In this document: positions 48,901-60,548 of the stretch, one piece after another
How positions within the stretch are numbered: the stretch's first letter is position 1
Layout of the letters: each line of letters begins with the position of its first letter
DNA from: Diphasiastrum complanatum
Taxonomy: Eukaryota > Streptophyta > Lycopodiopsida > Lycopodiales > Lycopodiaceae
DNA: 64,000 nucleotides
NCBI GenBank assembly: GCA_029204225.1
Contig: CM055093.1
Span: 20,791,635-20,855,634, forward strand
Direction: 5' to 3'
Position numbers and translations under genes: made by a program
Notes under the pieces: generated by a model
The model's input: only the letters and a program-made list of their open reading frames with translations
Databases searched by the model: none
What the model was told of the DNA's origin: nothing

Positions 48901-51900
48901 TTCGGGAAGCCGCATAACATAGAGAACATGTCATGTCACAATTCTAGGTAATGAACAATCAATGGCCAAGTATTTGGACTGCCAACCATCATGAAACTCG
49001 AGTCACAAAGTGAATAGTCAAAAGTCATGGGACATGTGTCAAACACTCAAATTGGACCCACATTTACCAACACTCTCCCTTAATGATAAGTTTGTGTTTG
49101 GTTTCGATTTATCCTTGCTTGCTTCACACTTGTTTTATAATAGAAACTTCATATGAAGCCATTCTTTACAATTGTCCATCGAATGCTCCTCTAGTGCCTT
49201 TGTGGTCTTCTTATAAATACATCACCTTTCATTCATTTTCAGCTTCATAAGCTCTTTATGCACACCCTTATTAACATCCCTCAACTTTGTTTTCCTTCTA
49301 CAATTTGCAAAACACACTTGAAGAAGCTTCTTACTAAGCAATGAGAGTTCTAATTATGGAAAATAAGTACGATATAAACTTAGACACGATTGAAGTTCAT
49401 ATTCAATGATTTCCTATCGTTAATGTGAGCTTTTTGTTTGTTGTCCACAAGTTATATAGTGAGAATAGCCCCTAACTCGAATACCCTTAGGTATTAGGCC
49501 ATTACCATTGAAGGCATGTCCTTATGGAACCCAAGTACCCTAAGTTGCCCTACTTTCTAGAAGGTTCCACTAAGGGCGCTGTCATCTGCTCATTAGGTAG
49601 CTTATGATCTGGTTTAGTCATTCTTTAGTCATTACGTAGCCTATAATCTGCTATTGCTTGTAGGGCTTTAGCCATTGATTATATCAGATGCTTTTGGCCA
49701 TTCTTATGGGGGATTGATTGATTGTGTCTTTAATAACCATTGATGCTTCATTGATACAATATCCAATAGATCGGGTCTATAACTTGGTATCGAAGCACTT
49801 TCCTTGGTGGGAGTCCTGATTTTTTTCCCAAAATTGGTGGATGTAAGGAGAAGCACCTCCAACATCTTGCTTACAAGACTCACACAAAGGAACGTTCTTC
49901 CCCCCTTGAACTAGTTATGTCCTCAAAACAGGAAAGAAAATCAGTAACAAAACATTATCCTTAGTTTGACTTTACATGTCAGACAAGTACTCATAGATAG
50001 AACGATCTTTTATCTCTATTCTGGAGTCCAAATTCAGGTTTGAAAAGTACACTAAGCGATAAATTTTCCCATCTGGATTTCACTCTCTATAAGTTCGTAA
50101 TATCACCTTAAAGTAAAACACTTTACATGACACACTAGATGATGCACTACCTAACTCATGAGATCATAGTTAAAGAAACTGACAATTATAGTCTGAAATT
50201 ATCCACAACCTCTTGTAGACAATTCATAAATGTTTCTTGGTAAATACTTTTAGAATCCAAATTCTAAGATATAACAATACATTCAACTAGAATTTCTAGG
50301 AGGTCCATTAAGATAGAAAATGATCTTAACAAAACTAGTTTAGAAACTGTACCCAAGCATTTACAGACTATAATCTGTAGCAGAATACCATCCACTAGAT
50401 TAAGCAAAGTCGCCATAAGTAAAAACAACTTACTTTATGAGAATGCCTGTGAGACTCAAATGTTCTCAATTCGCTAGAGTAAAGAGATTTTGATTTTCAA
50501 CATACTGATCTAAATTCCTAACTCATTTAATAGATCAAGAATTACTCACTATATTTAAGAATCGTGATATTTCCTTGTAAACCCCTATTAATAATTGAGT
50601 ATCTATTTATGATTCACCAATCACAAATACTCAGATTCTTATGATTCGTCAATCATAATTCACTGGAATCCAAAACCAAACTTAATCATTAAAGGATACT
50701 GGAGTATATTTCCAACATAACTCAAAAATACAAGAATCATTCCAAATCTTTTTTTGTGGAAAAAATATTGGATTTTCAAAATATTCTCCAAACCAGATTC
50801 TTAACAGAAATGCGAAATGTTCCAGTTCTATATGCCACAAGAAATTAAAGACAGAAAGCATACCAAAATGATACTAATAACCATCTTTAACTCAAAAAAC
50901 TTTAGATTACTATCTAGAACTAAATCTAGACACCCAGAGTTTTGTTGAATATAAATTCAGTTGTCATTCTTAAATTAATTAAGATTTGCTATCCAATTGA
51001 GCTCTTTAGGATACATCACTAATGAACTAAGTCTATTCCTCGACTGAGGAATACTCTATACCAAGGAAACCGTATATCCTATGCACATAACTCACAAATC
51101 ATGCATCTTACCAAGGTTGCAGTCCGCGTTCCGGAACGCGATCCGGGATTTCCCATTAGGGTTTCCCAGAACGCAATGTTTTTTTCTTTTTTTGTATAGT
51201 TGCCAATATGGGTATCATGTGAAAGGATATCAAAAAAGCAATTGTTATAAAGATATGTTGCTTGGTTTCAGATGGCTGCGGGCTACATTGATTAGAAATC
51301 TGGACATCAGTAGATGGTTTAAGAAAACTGGCTGCATTTTCATATGGTTTCAGAAATTTGGAATGTGTAGTCTGCCGACTATTTCGGGTGCGAAACACCA
51401 AAAAGTGTGTTTTCACTCAGGGAGTTGGAAGGCCAAATCATGAAGAGGCCTTACCGTCGAGGCCGGGGTCTACCGGCAGCCCCCGGACCCCGCTGTTGGG
51501 GGGCATTGCCCCCCAAACCCCCCACCGGGGGGCGCCCCCCGAACCCCCTATTTCAGCTATTCCAAAAGAAGTATACAATTCCCGCCAGTCTAAGGAAGGC
51601 TCCTTCTAACTCTTTCTATCATTTTCTAACACAAAACGGAATCAGTAGATCTGCAAACCATTGGCATCAGAACACCATTCAAAACTGATTTAGTATTAAA
51701 CTCAAAAAAAAAAAAAAAATTGGCCATTACTACTTTTTCCACAAAAAAAAAAGAAAAAATTTGCGATCTGGGTCGCGGATCGCTGACGTTCCGGATCGCA
51801 CGATCCGGAACGTTTTTGCAGCGGATCGCGATCCGCTGCAACACAGCATCTTACTAAAATAGTAAGGACACTATTTTTAGACCTTATTGACGTAAGAAAA

Positions 51901-53391
51901 TAAGTCTCTAAGTTGAAATTTCACTTTGGCCTCCAAATTGCCAAATTAGACAGTAGTTGACATTTTTCACAACATGTTCGTCTTGCCACGACATTGTGAA
52001 CATGTGCAACTACCTTGCAAATTGCAATTTATTTTACGTGACTTTGATTTACATGATTACCCGCAAGGTTAATTCAACATGTCAAACAGAATCCATCTCA
52101 GGAAGTGTCCTGATGTCATTTCGAGTAATTACACACAAGACACAATGATCTTAAGAGGAAACGACATACCTCAAAATCTGTGTCAAAAATCTCCACAAGC
52201 ATACGACGTACATTTATGGCAAGCTTAGAATCGAAGGCCTTCAAGAAAGCCACAATAACATTGGCCTCTTCTGTATTCCTGCATCTAGAGCCCAGAGCAG
52301 CAAGAAGAACACTACAAGTAACAAAATTTGGAACACAGCCAGCCAATTGCATATCATATAATACTTTAGCAACCTTATCCCAATTGCCCCACTTGAGACA
52401 TGAATCAAGAGCTTCAGTGTAAGTGTACACATTGCACAGAGAGCTGTTTCCCTTGACATCCTCGTAGACATCTACAACCTGCACAATGCCCAAAGACTAT
52501 CCAACATGAGCAAATAAAGAATCTATACCTCCACATTTTAAAGATATGAGTAAGTTCTGGTGTAGCAACTTCTTTTCTTTTTTTTAAAGAACAGAGAAAT
52601 GTAAAGCTAATCTCATTGAATCTCTTATTTGTGTGGAAACTCCAACTCCACACTTTTCAAACATTTCACACCGTTTGAGATAGCAATAGCTAATTTCATT
52701 GAAGCTCTTCCATTTTTGGAAAGTTCAAATCCTACTACTATCTGATGAATTATAATTATGCCACTATCTGTGTAAAAAGCTCTGAAAGTGAAACCAACAA
52801 AATAAAGACGGATGATGTGCAGCTTAGATTGTCTACACTCCAAAATGTTTTGATAACATGTATTCAAAAGACATAAATGAAAGCCTGAAGTGTAAGAATA
52901 GCAATCCACGATACAACAGCAACTTTATGTGCATAAAAAAAATTTAAAGTCTATGCCAACATATTACAATCTAGGCAATACCATTCTAACTCACGTCTTT
53001 ATATGCTTCAAGGGCCTTGAAGCTAGACATCAAGCTTGTGAAAGAAACATAAGTAGGCTCCATGCCAGCTTCTATCATTTTATGAAACATGTGCTGTGCA
53101 TGGTTGGGGAGTCCATTCTTGTTATACAGGTCTATCATCGTATTGTACACAACAACATTGGGAACCACCCCATAGTTAACCATGGCTTCAAAAATACTTT
53201 CTGCTTCCTCAACCTGTCCTCCTTTCCCGAAAGCATTTATTAGACAGCTAAATGTCACCTCATTGGGGTTACAACCATCTGCAGTCATCTCACGAAAGAC
53301 ACGCAAAGCCGCCGAACAATCACCTGCGTTCAAACTTTCTAGTGAGAGATGTGCTGATACAACTCACAAAAGCATCATTGAGATGTTCACA

Positions 53392-53428
<37 letters not shown>

Positions 53429-54505
53429 AACTTGGAACAATCCTATTTAGAAAACATGTCAGCAGATTGTTCAAATAACCAAAGCACTGTCCAGGAAAAT
53501 ACAAAAATGACAAATTCAGAAAAACACCCAAAAGGAATGGTGACCATCCTCGTCCTTGCCAACCCGGTCCAGGGCATTGTTATGTCCGTAATAGGGGTCT
53601 AAATTGGCGACTGCCCTGCAGATGGAGACCTGTGCTGCAATTATTTTACACGTCTTATGAATGTTTATGAGCATATATATCGTATTGAAACACATCATTC
53701 AACTATTGTTCTAACATAAAACACAACTTAGTCTCACAGTGTTTGGTTTTCTATGTAAGCAATGTGCTCTTACTTTGTTTCTTCACAAAGATTTTTTGGT
53801 TTCCTTAGCATTACTTCTATATCCATCAACCTTTTTCACTTCATCTTTTCAATTTACACCAGATTGTTCTCTGCTTTCAAAAGTTTCTCACCCCATCTGT
53901 AATTCTTGTGTATGAAGAGAAATATACTCCAATGGAGTCTAGTCTAAAGCAATTTGTAACCTGGAAATTGCAGGCAATTGACTTGATCAATCTATAATAA
54001 GAAACAAGTACTCAAAGTCAGACTTTCTCAACTCTTCAACAACATCCACGTCTCCTTTATAATCTTTCTCAATCCCTTTCAGAATATCTTTAGTGCTGAT
54101 CCTTGTCCTTCCTCTTAAGATGCGACTACAGACACTTCTTTATTCTGGCAAAGCCTTTCTACATATTATGGTCACTGCCAGCTTTTAAGGCTTGGATGTA
54201 AGAAAAAGCTTTCAAAACCCACAAAATGAGGCACAGATGCTGGCTGCAAATTCAAGACTTCTTCGACAAGTCAAAACACATCAGCCTATCAACGAGCTTG
54301 ACACACTATCCTATTAGGATGTAGGATTTCTCAGAATTCTTTGAGAAACTAATATAATGTGATATTCTCCTTCGCTTATGTGAGAACAATACGTTCCGTG
54401 TCTCGAGTTTTAGAATAGAAAAAGAAATGTCTCATATGGATGGACCCTTGGGATAATCTTTATAATTGCTCACCTTAGTTAAACATTCAGTATAATAGGT
54501 CCAAG

Positions 54506-54540
<35 letters not shown>

Positions 54541-56422
54541 ACAGATGTGAGATAATGCATATAGCAATCAAGAGTGAATCAACAAGCATTGGTCAATAGC
54601 AAGAAAGCAAAGCACCCTCATAGAGATATTAAGACTCAGATTACTATTGAAACAAAAGCTTATATTGAAGAGAAAGAACTCGACTAGGCCTATGGTGGTC
54701 AGAATTCAGATTTTTTGCTCTCTATCTTTTCATGCTCTCCTTAAAAGATGTCATTGATTAACTATCTTCTATAACACTCTAGGCTATGTAGATTTTGGGT
54801 ACTTGAGGCCAGCAGTTGTCATTTCTAACAACCCGATATTTGAAACCCAAAACCTCACATTCCTCTCCCGATAAGCCCTACCTATGCCACTTAGATCTTG
54901 TATCCCTTCTGTTGAAACCCAGCCCTCTTGTAACTGATCTTAGAGTGTCTAAAGATTAAAATTTATTTAAATATTAATTAACATGATAAATGATGTGACG
55001 ACCTGCTTGAATCATCACATATTATTCAAAGCTACTCAACTTCACATGTTATGAGAGACTCAGCAGCAAAAATGGCAGCTCCAGCAAAATGGAAACCCCA
55101 ATATCTTGAAATGCAAGGGGAGAAAACCATAGCTTTGGTGGACCAGAGAAACACTTTGAAAAGGTTTCAAACTGCTCTGAATGGAATTGTTAAGCCAAGA
55201 AGATATTCGAAACAAACCAATTTTGACAGATTACAGGTAATGCTAGCTTACCAGCATTTGCAAATACCGCCATGAGCGATGTGTATGTCACCACAGTAGG
55301 TTTTAATCCTTTTTTCTTTGCATTTTGGAAAAACATTTCAGCTTCTTTCACATGCCTCCCTTCAGCGCACGCAGCAAGTGCCACATCATAAGAAATGATG
55401 TCAGGATGAATGCCAAGCAAGCACATCTCCTTGAAAACGGAGACAACTTTGGCAAGATCCATGCCACCCCTCACACATGCATCCATGACGGTATTGAATG
55501 TCACAAGGTTAGGCCTACATTTCTGCTTCATGTCATCAAATAGCTTAAAAGCCGCCTCTGTCTGCCCTGCCTTACTGTATGCATTCAACAAAGCATTGTA
55601 CGTCACACAATTTTTCTTTACCTTGATTTCGTCCAGGCGCCGAAAAACCTTCTCCGCAATTTGAAGGGATCCAGCCTTGCCTAGATTGTGGAGGACACTG
55701 GCACACAGATGAGGGTCAAGATTGAACCAGCCCTGGACTTCCATCCAATCGACAACCTGAAAGACATATTCTACAAGCCCCCTCCGTCCAAGTTCTATAA
55801 GGAGACCGTGTATTATACAGGTAACATCGGAATAAGAAACGAAAAAACCCTTAAATCTATAGGCATTATCATCCTTTTTGCCCTTATCTGAAGGACATGT
55901 TCCGCCATAGCTAGAAAGCGAATTTCTCCTTGAGATTAGATTCTTAAGCCACCTCCATAAAACGTCCTGCACTGAAAACGCCCCATTCTCGATAATATTC
56001 AAAACAAGCTCATTAACGTCGTTATTAGTTTGGCATTCCCCGTCCGAAACGTCCTCTGCAGTAGTGTCAGAGAAGGTGCATCCCGTTATTGATCTTTTGC
56101 ACGCTCCATTAGATCCAACATTAGCCTCATATATCTTTTTTGACAATATTTTATTTTCTACAGACTCGTGCTTTGGACTAGTGAAGCTCCTGGGAAAATT
56201 CAAGACTTGTCGGTGGGGAAGATTTATCTCGTTATTGGCTGTGGATAAAAAGACGCATCCAGATTGAGATTGCAAAAATCGTGCAGTATGGTACTGACAA
56301 AAACGAAAGCCAGAATATGCACCAACTCTGTGCTCACAGATCTGACCGAATAACTTTGGAATGCGGCAGTAGATTTGAAGGTATAGATAAAAATGAGGAC
56401 AAGCAGAAGAAATATGACGCAT
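45978..56422 (-). CDS. PPR protein with C-terminal SMR-like domain, four exons
   Basis: P-type pentatricopeptide-repeat proteins bind organellar RNA; those with an SMR domain are a small plant group that includes GUN1. Exons on the minus strand are 55252-56422, 52995-53323, 52170-52478 and 45978-46766, with phases 1, 0 and 0 and GT/AG ends at every intron. The product is 865 residues. The N-terminal 230 or so residues are non-repetitive, with a plausible organelle-targeting start. PPR units run from about 240 to 590 (for example VTYNALLNAYSKAGQTEAA and PNVVVYNTMIDLYNKNG). The last exon carries the SMR hallmark VVTGWGKFS (TGxG), while the LDxH position reads LDVR. Length and layout resemble Arabidopsis At5g02830, recalled and not compared. 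The three introns are 1928, 516 and 5403 bp. Confidence 0.93.
46767..52169 (-). other. 5.4-kb intron 3 of the PPR gene
   Basis: A phase-0 intron with donor GTATGT (minus strand, 52169 downward) and acceptor TTCCAG (about 46767-46772). It includes a probable hAT- or Mutator-like element (51112-51845) and two degraded plus-strand primer-binding-like motifs, ACATGGTATAAGAGC (about 48483) and TTGGTATCGAAGC (about 49787), which hint at copia leaders. No protein-coding similarity was read. An extra small exon inside it cannot be excluded, although the flanking phases need none. Confidence 0.7.
51112..51845. mobile_element. non-autonomous DNA transposon (hAT- or Mutator-like)
   Basis: GCATCTTAC is found immediately on both sides (51103-51111 and 51846-51854), a 9-bp direct repeat suggesting a target-site duplication. 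The ends are imperfect inverted repeats sharing GTTGCAG and CGGATCGCG-like stretches: the left end is CAAGGTTGCAGTCCGCG and the right end, inverted, is TGTGTTGCAGCGGATCG. An 8-bp duplication (CATCTTAC) would fit hAT; 9 bp would fit Mutator-like elements. The middle is a GC-rich tract of C and G runs (about 51455-51550) unlike the AT-rich surroundings. It contains no transposase. Confidence 0.75.
53395..53425. repeat. (CT)n microsatellite in PPR intron 1
   Basis: An uninterrupted CT run of about 31 bp, 70 bp upstream (in gene orientation) of the acceptor of PPR exon 2. Confidence 0.95.
54505..54540. repeat. (CT)n microsatellite, interrupted once, in PPR intron 1
   Basis: CT dinucleotides broken by a single CC, within the 1.9-kb first intron of the PPR gene. 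The rest of that intron shows nothing recognisable. Confidence 0.93.
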
Positions 56423-57350
56423 TGCAGAATCTTATCAATTTTGTTACGAGGAGCCGTATGGTCTGGAATCCAAAACCTGCATATCATACCCTTCTGCTCG
56501 TCTTCAGACCAGGGGCATCGTGCATGATTGACGCAACCTTTACATTAAAAATCAGCTCTGCAAGCATAATGTAAGAATATGATATATAACGTTTTCCCTG
56601 AAGAAGAACGAGATCTTGTAAATACCTCTGTTTGGAAGCGTTTATCTGAATCTTATGTTCCTGGCTTGTAAATACTACCTATTTCTGACCTGTTTTCAAT
56701 CTTTTCTTGAAAACTTCCGCTGGCTTTGTCTCCTAGACACAGATACTGATCAAAGCCGATTGTTATCAAGATTAATGTGTCGCTCCTTTCCTGTCTTTTG
56801 CGTATCAAAATTGTACGAAAGAACGCGAGAGAGCGAGCGCAGAAAGGAGACGATGGAAAGAGCAGGATCGTGCAAATAGCCACGATCGTTTTCGTCTTCT
56901 CCTCCTCACATTTTCTTTCTAAACCCTAAAATCATAAAATAATGCCCTAACCCTGGAGCAAGTATAGATGTATTTCCCACTGACCTTTTTCCACAAGCCC
57001 TAAAGTTGAGGTCATAACTAAGTGGCAGGTCCCTAGAAAATAACTAACACATCAACATATTTCAAAATTCACACCAACAAATGCTCTAGAGGTCCGCACA
57101 TCTAAGGGTTAGAAGATATACCGCCATCTATGGTAACAGAAAATAATCGATCATGATCAATGTATTCCACGCTACCATTGCCACCACTAACCACCCACAC
57201 ATCGAAGGGATTGAATTGAATATATACCATCATTTTTGTGGCAAAACATAAACAAATCATTGTAAACCGCACCACCACTACCAGTGTTGGTTTCCCACAC
57301 ATCTAAGGGTTGGAAGATATACCATACATCTTCCAACCCTCATATGGTGA
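56423..57350 (-). promoter_or_regulatory. upstream region of the PPR gene with a telo-box
   Basis: AAACCCTAA, a telo-box found in many plant promoters of growth- and organelle-related genes, lies at 56921-56929, about 500 bp upstream of the PPR start codon. Beyond it is a pair of 26-bp near-identical phrases (57097-57122 and 57298-57323), the second forming a 13-bp perfect hairpin (57306-57340). No TATA box was chosen. The promoter role is inferred from position. Confidence 0.45.
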
Positions 57351-58179
57351 TATCAATCACCATCACCATTAGATGGTTGTTGCACCATCACTAAGAAGTC
57401 AGTCAGATTGTGCTCCCTTTTGAATTGCAAAACCTAATGTATATTTTTCAAAGTGCATGATGGCAAAGCTCCTATGATTTTTTGATCACCTTGTTTACAA
57501 CGTCAAGCTTGGTTGAAAAATATTTTCCTATGCCCAAAGATAGCCAAGCAATCCTCCTTTGATGGTTAAATCTTTGGATGTGATATGCTTTGAAATTTTG
57601 TTGATGGTTGCAATTTGCTCTCCGTATTGTTTTCGCAATAAGTCGAGATGGTTGCTTTACTTGTACTATGCCCCTAGAAATTTGACGATCTTTAGGAATA
57701 TGTAAAACCAATAGATGAAATTCACGTGGATGCTCAAATAAATTTTTGACAAATTTTCAAACATTATAAAGAGTAGGTGGAATCCAAGTGGATACTCCAA
57801 AGAGGGCATTCGCAAAATTCTCCCCATAAATTCATGAGGAAGTCAAATTTTTGCATCAATAGATGATGTTTAAAAGTAAAGAGTAAAAGACCATGCAAAT
57901 CTTTTTTTGTGTTATATGTTTTTGGTAAGGTGGGCCAATGCTTTATTGGAAGTAGGCAAAGCAGGATAGCCCAAAGGTGACTTCCAAGGCAATTGTGCAA
58001 TAACGCCTACCACAAAAATTTAGACGAAGATTGAGATTCCATCCAAGATGCACATCGGTAGTGCGACATCAACATAATCTACATGGGCACCCAATCATCC
58101 TACAACTATTGAATTTGAAAAAATAAGTAAATTCTACAAGAGCTCCCACGTTATCATAAGTGCCTTAGAGAGGACTAGT
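57351..58179. other. unrecognised stretch beside a copia remnant
   Basis: Minus-strand frames of 75-80 codons (57472-57711 and 57764-58000) show no motif I recognise. They lie where the end of the neighbouring copia polyprotein would be expected but do not read as RNase H. Confidence 0.35.
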
Positions 58180-60548
58180 TGATTTTCAAATGGTGAACTA
58201 TAATAGATATTGCTAGCATAAACAATACCTTTTGCATGGACTAACAAGTTGTAGTATTTCAATATTTAGATATACTCATGGATATGACCATTCAATAATA
58301 CAATATGTACATCCATATGATGTACTTCAAGATCTTCTACTGTTGTAATTGCCAACAAAGTTCGAATTGATGAAATATCACAACAAGACAAAAGTCCACA
58401 TGTAATCAATACGTTGTAATCGTGAGTAGCCTTTGGCTATAACTCTTACCTTCCATTTAGAAATGGAGCCATTGAACTTGTACTTACATTTGAAGTTTCA
58501 CTTGCATTGAATGATTTTCCTTTGGCCATAAGGATTGACAAGAGTCTAGGTTTGGTTCTTCATCAATGATTTTGTATTCATTGTCCATTGTTCCTTTCCA
58601 ATTATCAGAATCCACATTAGACAAAGCATTTTGAATAGTGAGAGGTTTCTTGACTGTTGTCTAAAAAGCTTGAGAAGTGAATATTTCTGGTAGATGAGCC
58701 ATTCGACCATATTTTCAAGTAGTTGGTTGTTCTTCGTGATCTGAGTCCGAACAAGAATGACAAGGTTCAACACGTGTAATGGATGGATTCAAGATAGGAG
58801 TGTCTTTGACATTGGTAGACAAAGATTCGTAATTTGAACCATAAATATATTAATGATTCTTTATATTGAAGTCATGAAATTTGTCTTCTAAGAATATTAC
58901 GTCTTTGCTAATAAATGCCTTACCACATTGCAGATCATAGACCTTATAAGCCTTATAACTCAACGTATACCAAAGAAATGTGCACTTGGTACCAGTAGGG
59001 TCAAATTTATTCCTTTGTCCTAATTGGATTTGTGCAGACACCCCCAAGGATTCTTAAATGATCTATAGATGGCTTTGTACCTAACCAAATCACCTCAAGG
59101 GTTTTTTTATTGACAGCCTTGATACTGTAGTGGTTAGATAATAGGTTGTTGCAATAGCCTCTACCCAAAACTTATTTGGAATATTAGCATCAAATAACAT
59201 GGATTGTGCAGACTAGACAAGAGTCTGATTATTTCTTTCAGTTATTTTGTTTCTTTCAGAACTATAGCTTGAATAATATTGTCTTTAAATTTCATTATCG
59301 CTTAGAAAAGCATTCATGACGCTGGAGATAAACTCTCTCCCTCCATCTGTGCATAGGGCCATGATCTTTCAATTGGTCTGATTTTCATATAGACATTTGA
59401 ACTATTGGAAGCGTAGATATGCGTCTGATTTGTTCCCGATGAACATAATAATAGTTTGTCTTGAATGGTCATTGATAAATCTAATCGAATAGTGATTCTT
59501 CACCTAACGTAATTTACATCTGGCCACAGAGGTCATAGTCAATAAAATCTCGAATGTCTGTAGCTTATCACCTTCGAGTTCCTGTTATGTTTCGGTTACT
59601 ACATTGGTTTGTTGGTCCAAGTATTCTTGTTATTGTTGTTGAGCTCGAGAATTCGACAATCCTGGATCTCATGGTTTGTCCTTTTGTATTATTTACAGAA
59701 CATCTTCTTCTTGTTATGAGCAAGTTGCTAATTATTCGAGCTTGGCTTGTATGAATGTTTCTTGTTTGTGGTCGAATTGTTTGACTATCTTCTTCTTCTT
59801 TGGTTGTTTCTTTGAACCTCTCTTGGAGTATAGAGCATGTGAGTCTTAAATGGAAGATGAGGATGCACCATTTCTTTTAATCTCCTCCTGCAACAACATA
59901 GTTACGACTCTAGACAAAGTTCTGAGTGGGTCGAAATAACCATCACCCAATTTTCATATGAGAATGGCAAGCTAGACAATAAGGTCATCACAGCATCCGA
60001 ATCTTCGATGACTGAACCTATGGTTGTCATCCGCTCAAGCATAGTCTTGAATTGATTGATGTGATTCTAAATACAATCACCTACTGACATTCTGAGTGAG
60101 AAAAATTTCTTCCTCAGATGCAATTTCGAAGAGACGTCTCTCACTTTGTAGAGTGTACTCAAAATGTTCCAAGCTTTCTTAGAAGATTGGGATTGTCTAA
60201 CGTGGCCAATCTGTGTGTCTGATATATTAGGGGTGATTAAGGTGAAAGCCTTACCATCCATGAGCTTCCATTTAAAAATGGCTTGCTCAGCGACACTAGG
60301 AAGTGGGGCCCAAAGTTTCTTGGCCATTAGCATGACTTTCATCTTGAATTTCCATAAATGGTAATTCAATCCATTGAGCTTATCTACCATTAGATCAAAC
60401 TTAGATGATAATCCATTAGAAAATTTGAGATAGGTATAAGGAGTAGATTGTATGACTTCTAAATAATTTAGTGAATGCTCACTCTATATAGGAACAAGAA
60501 ATGTTCTGATATTGTATGCTTTAATACCAGGTTATAGCCTTAATACCA
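58180..60548 (-). mobile_element. Ty1/copia remnant, gag to reverse transcriptase
   Basis: On the minus strand: UBN2-type gag (60067-60390, DTQIGHVRQSQSSKKAW and LRKKFFSLRMSVGD); a zinc knuckle in which one cysteine is tyrosine and a stop intervenes (about 59650-59700); an integrase core relic (about 59310-59490, ALCTDGGREFISSVMNAF); the glutamate region (about 59215-59275); the C-terminal part (58850-59047, KAYKVYDLQCGKAFISKDV); and the start of reverse transcriptase (about 58290-58430, RTLLAITTVEDLEVHHMDV). A degraded primer-binding site (60537-60548) marks the 5' end. Same family as 14040-15350 and 15400-17191; this copy alone keeps the integrase core. Confidence 0.85.

Noticed and set aside
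51455-51550. GC-rich block as organellar or bacterial DNA
   Set aside because: It lies within paired inverted ends and a target duplication and consists of simple C and G runs, so a transposon interior explains it better.
55051-56574. Several plus-strand frames of 67-97 codons
   Set aside because: They are antisense shadows of PPR exon 1 and its upstream region.
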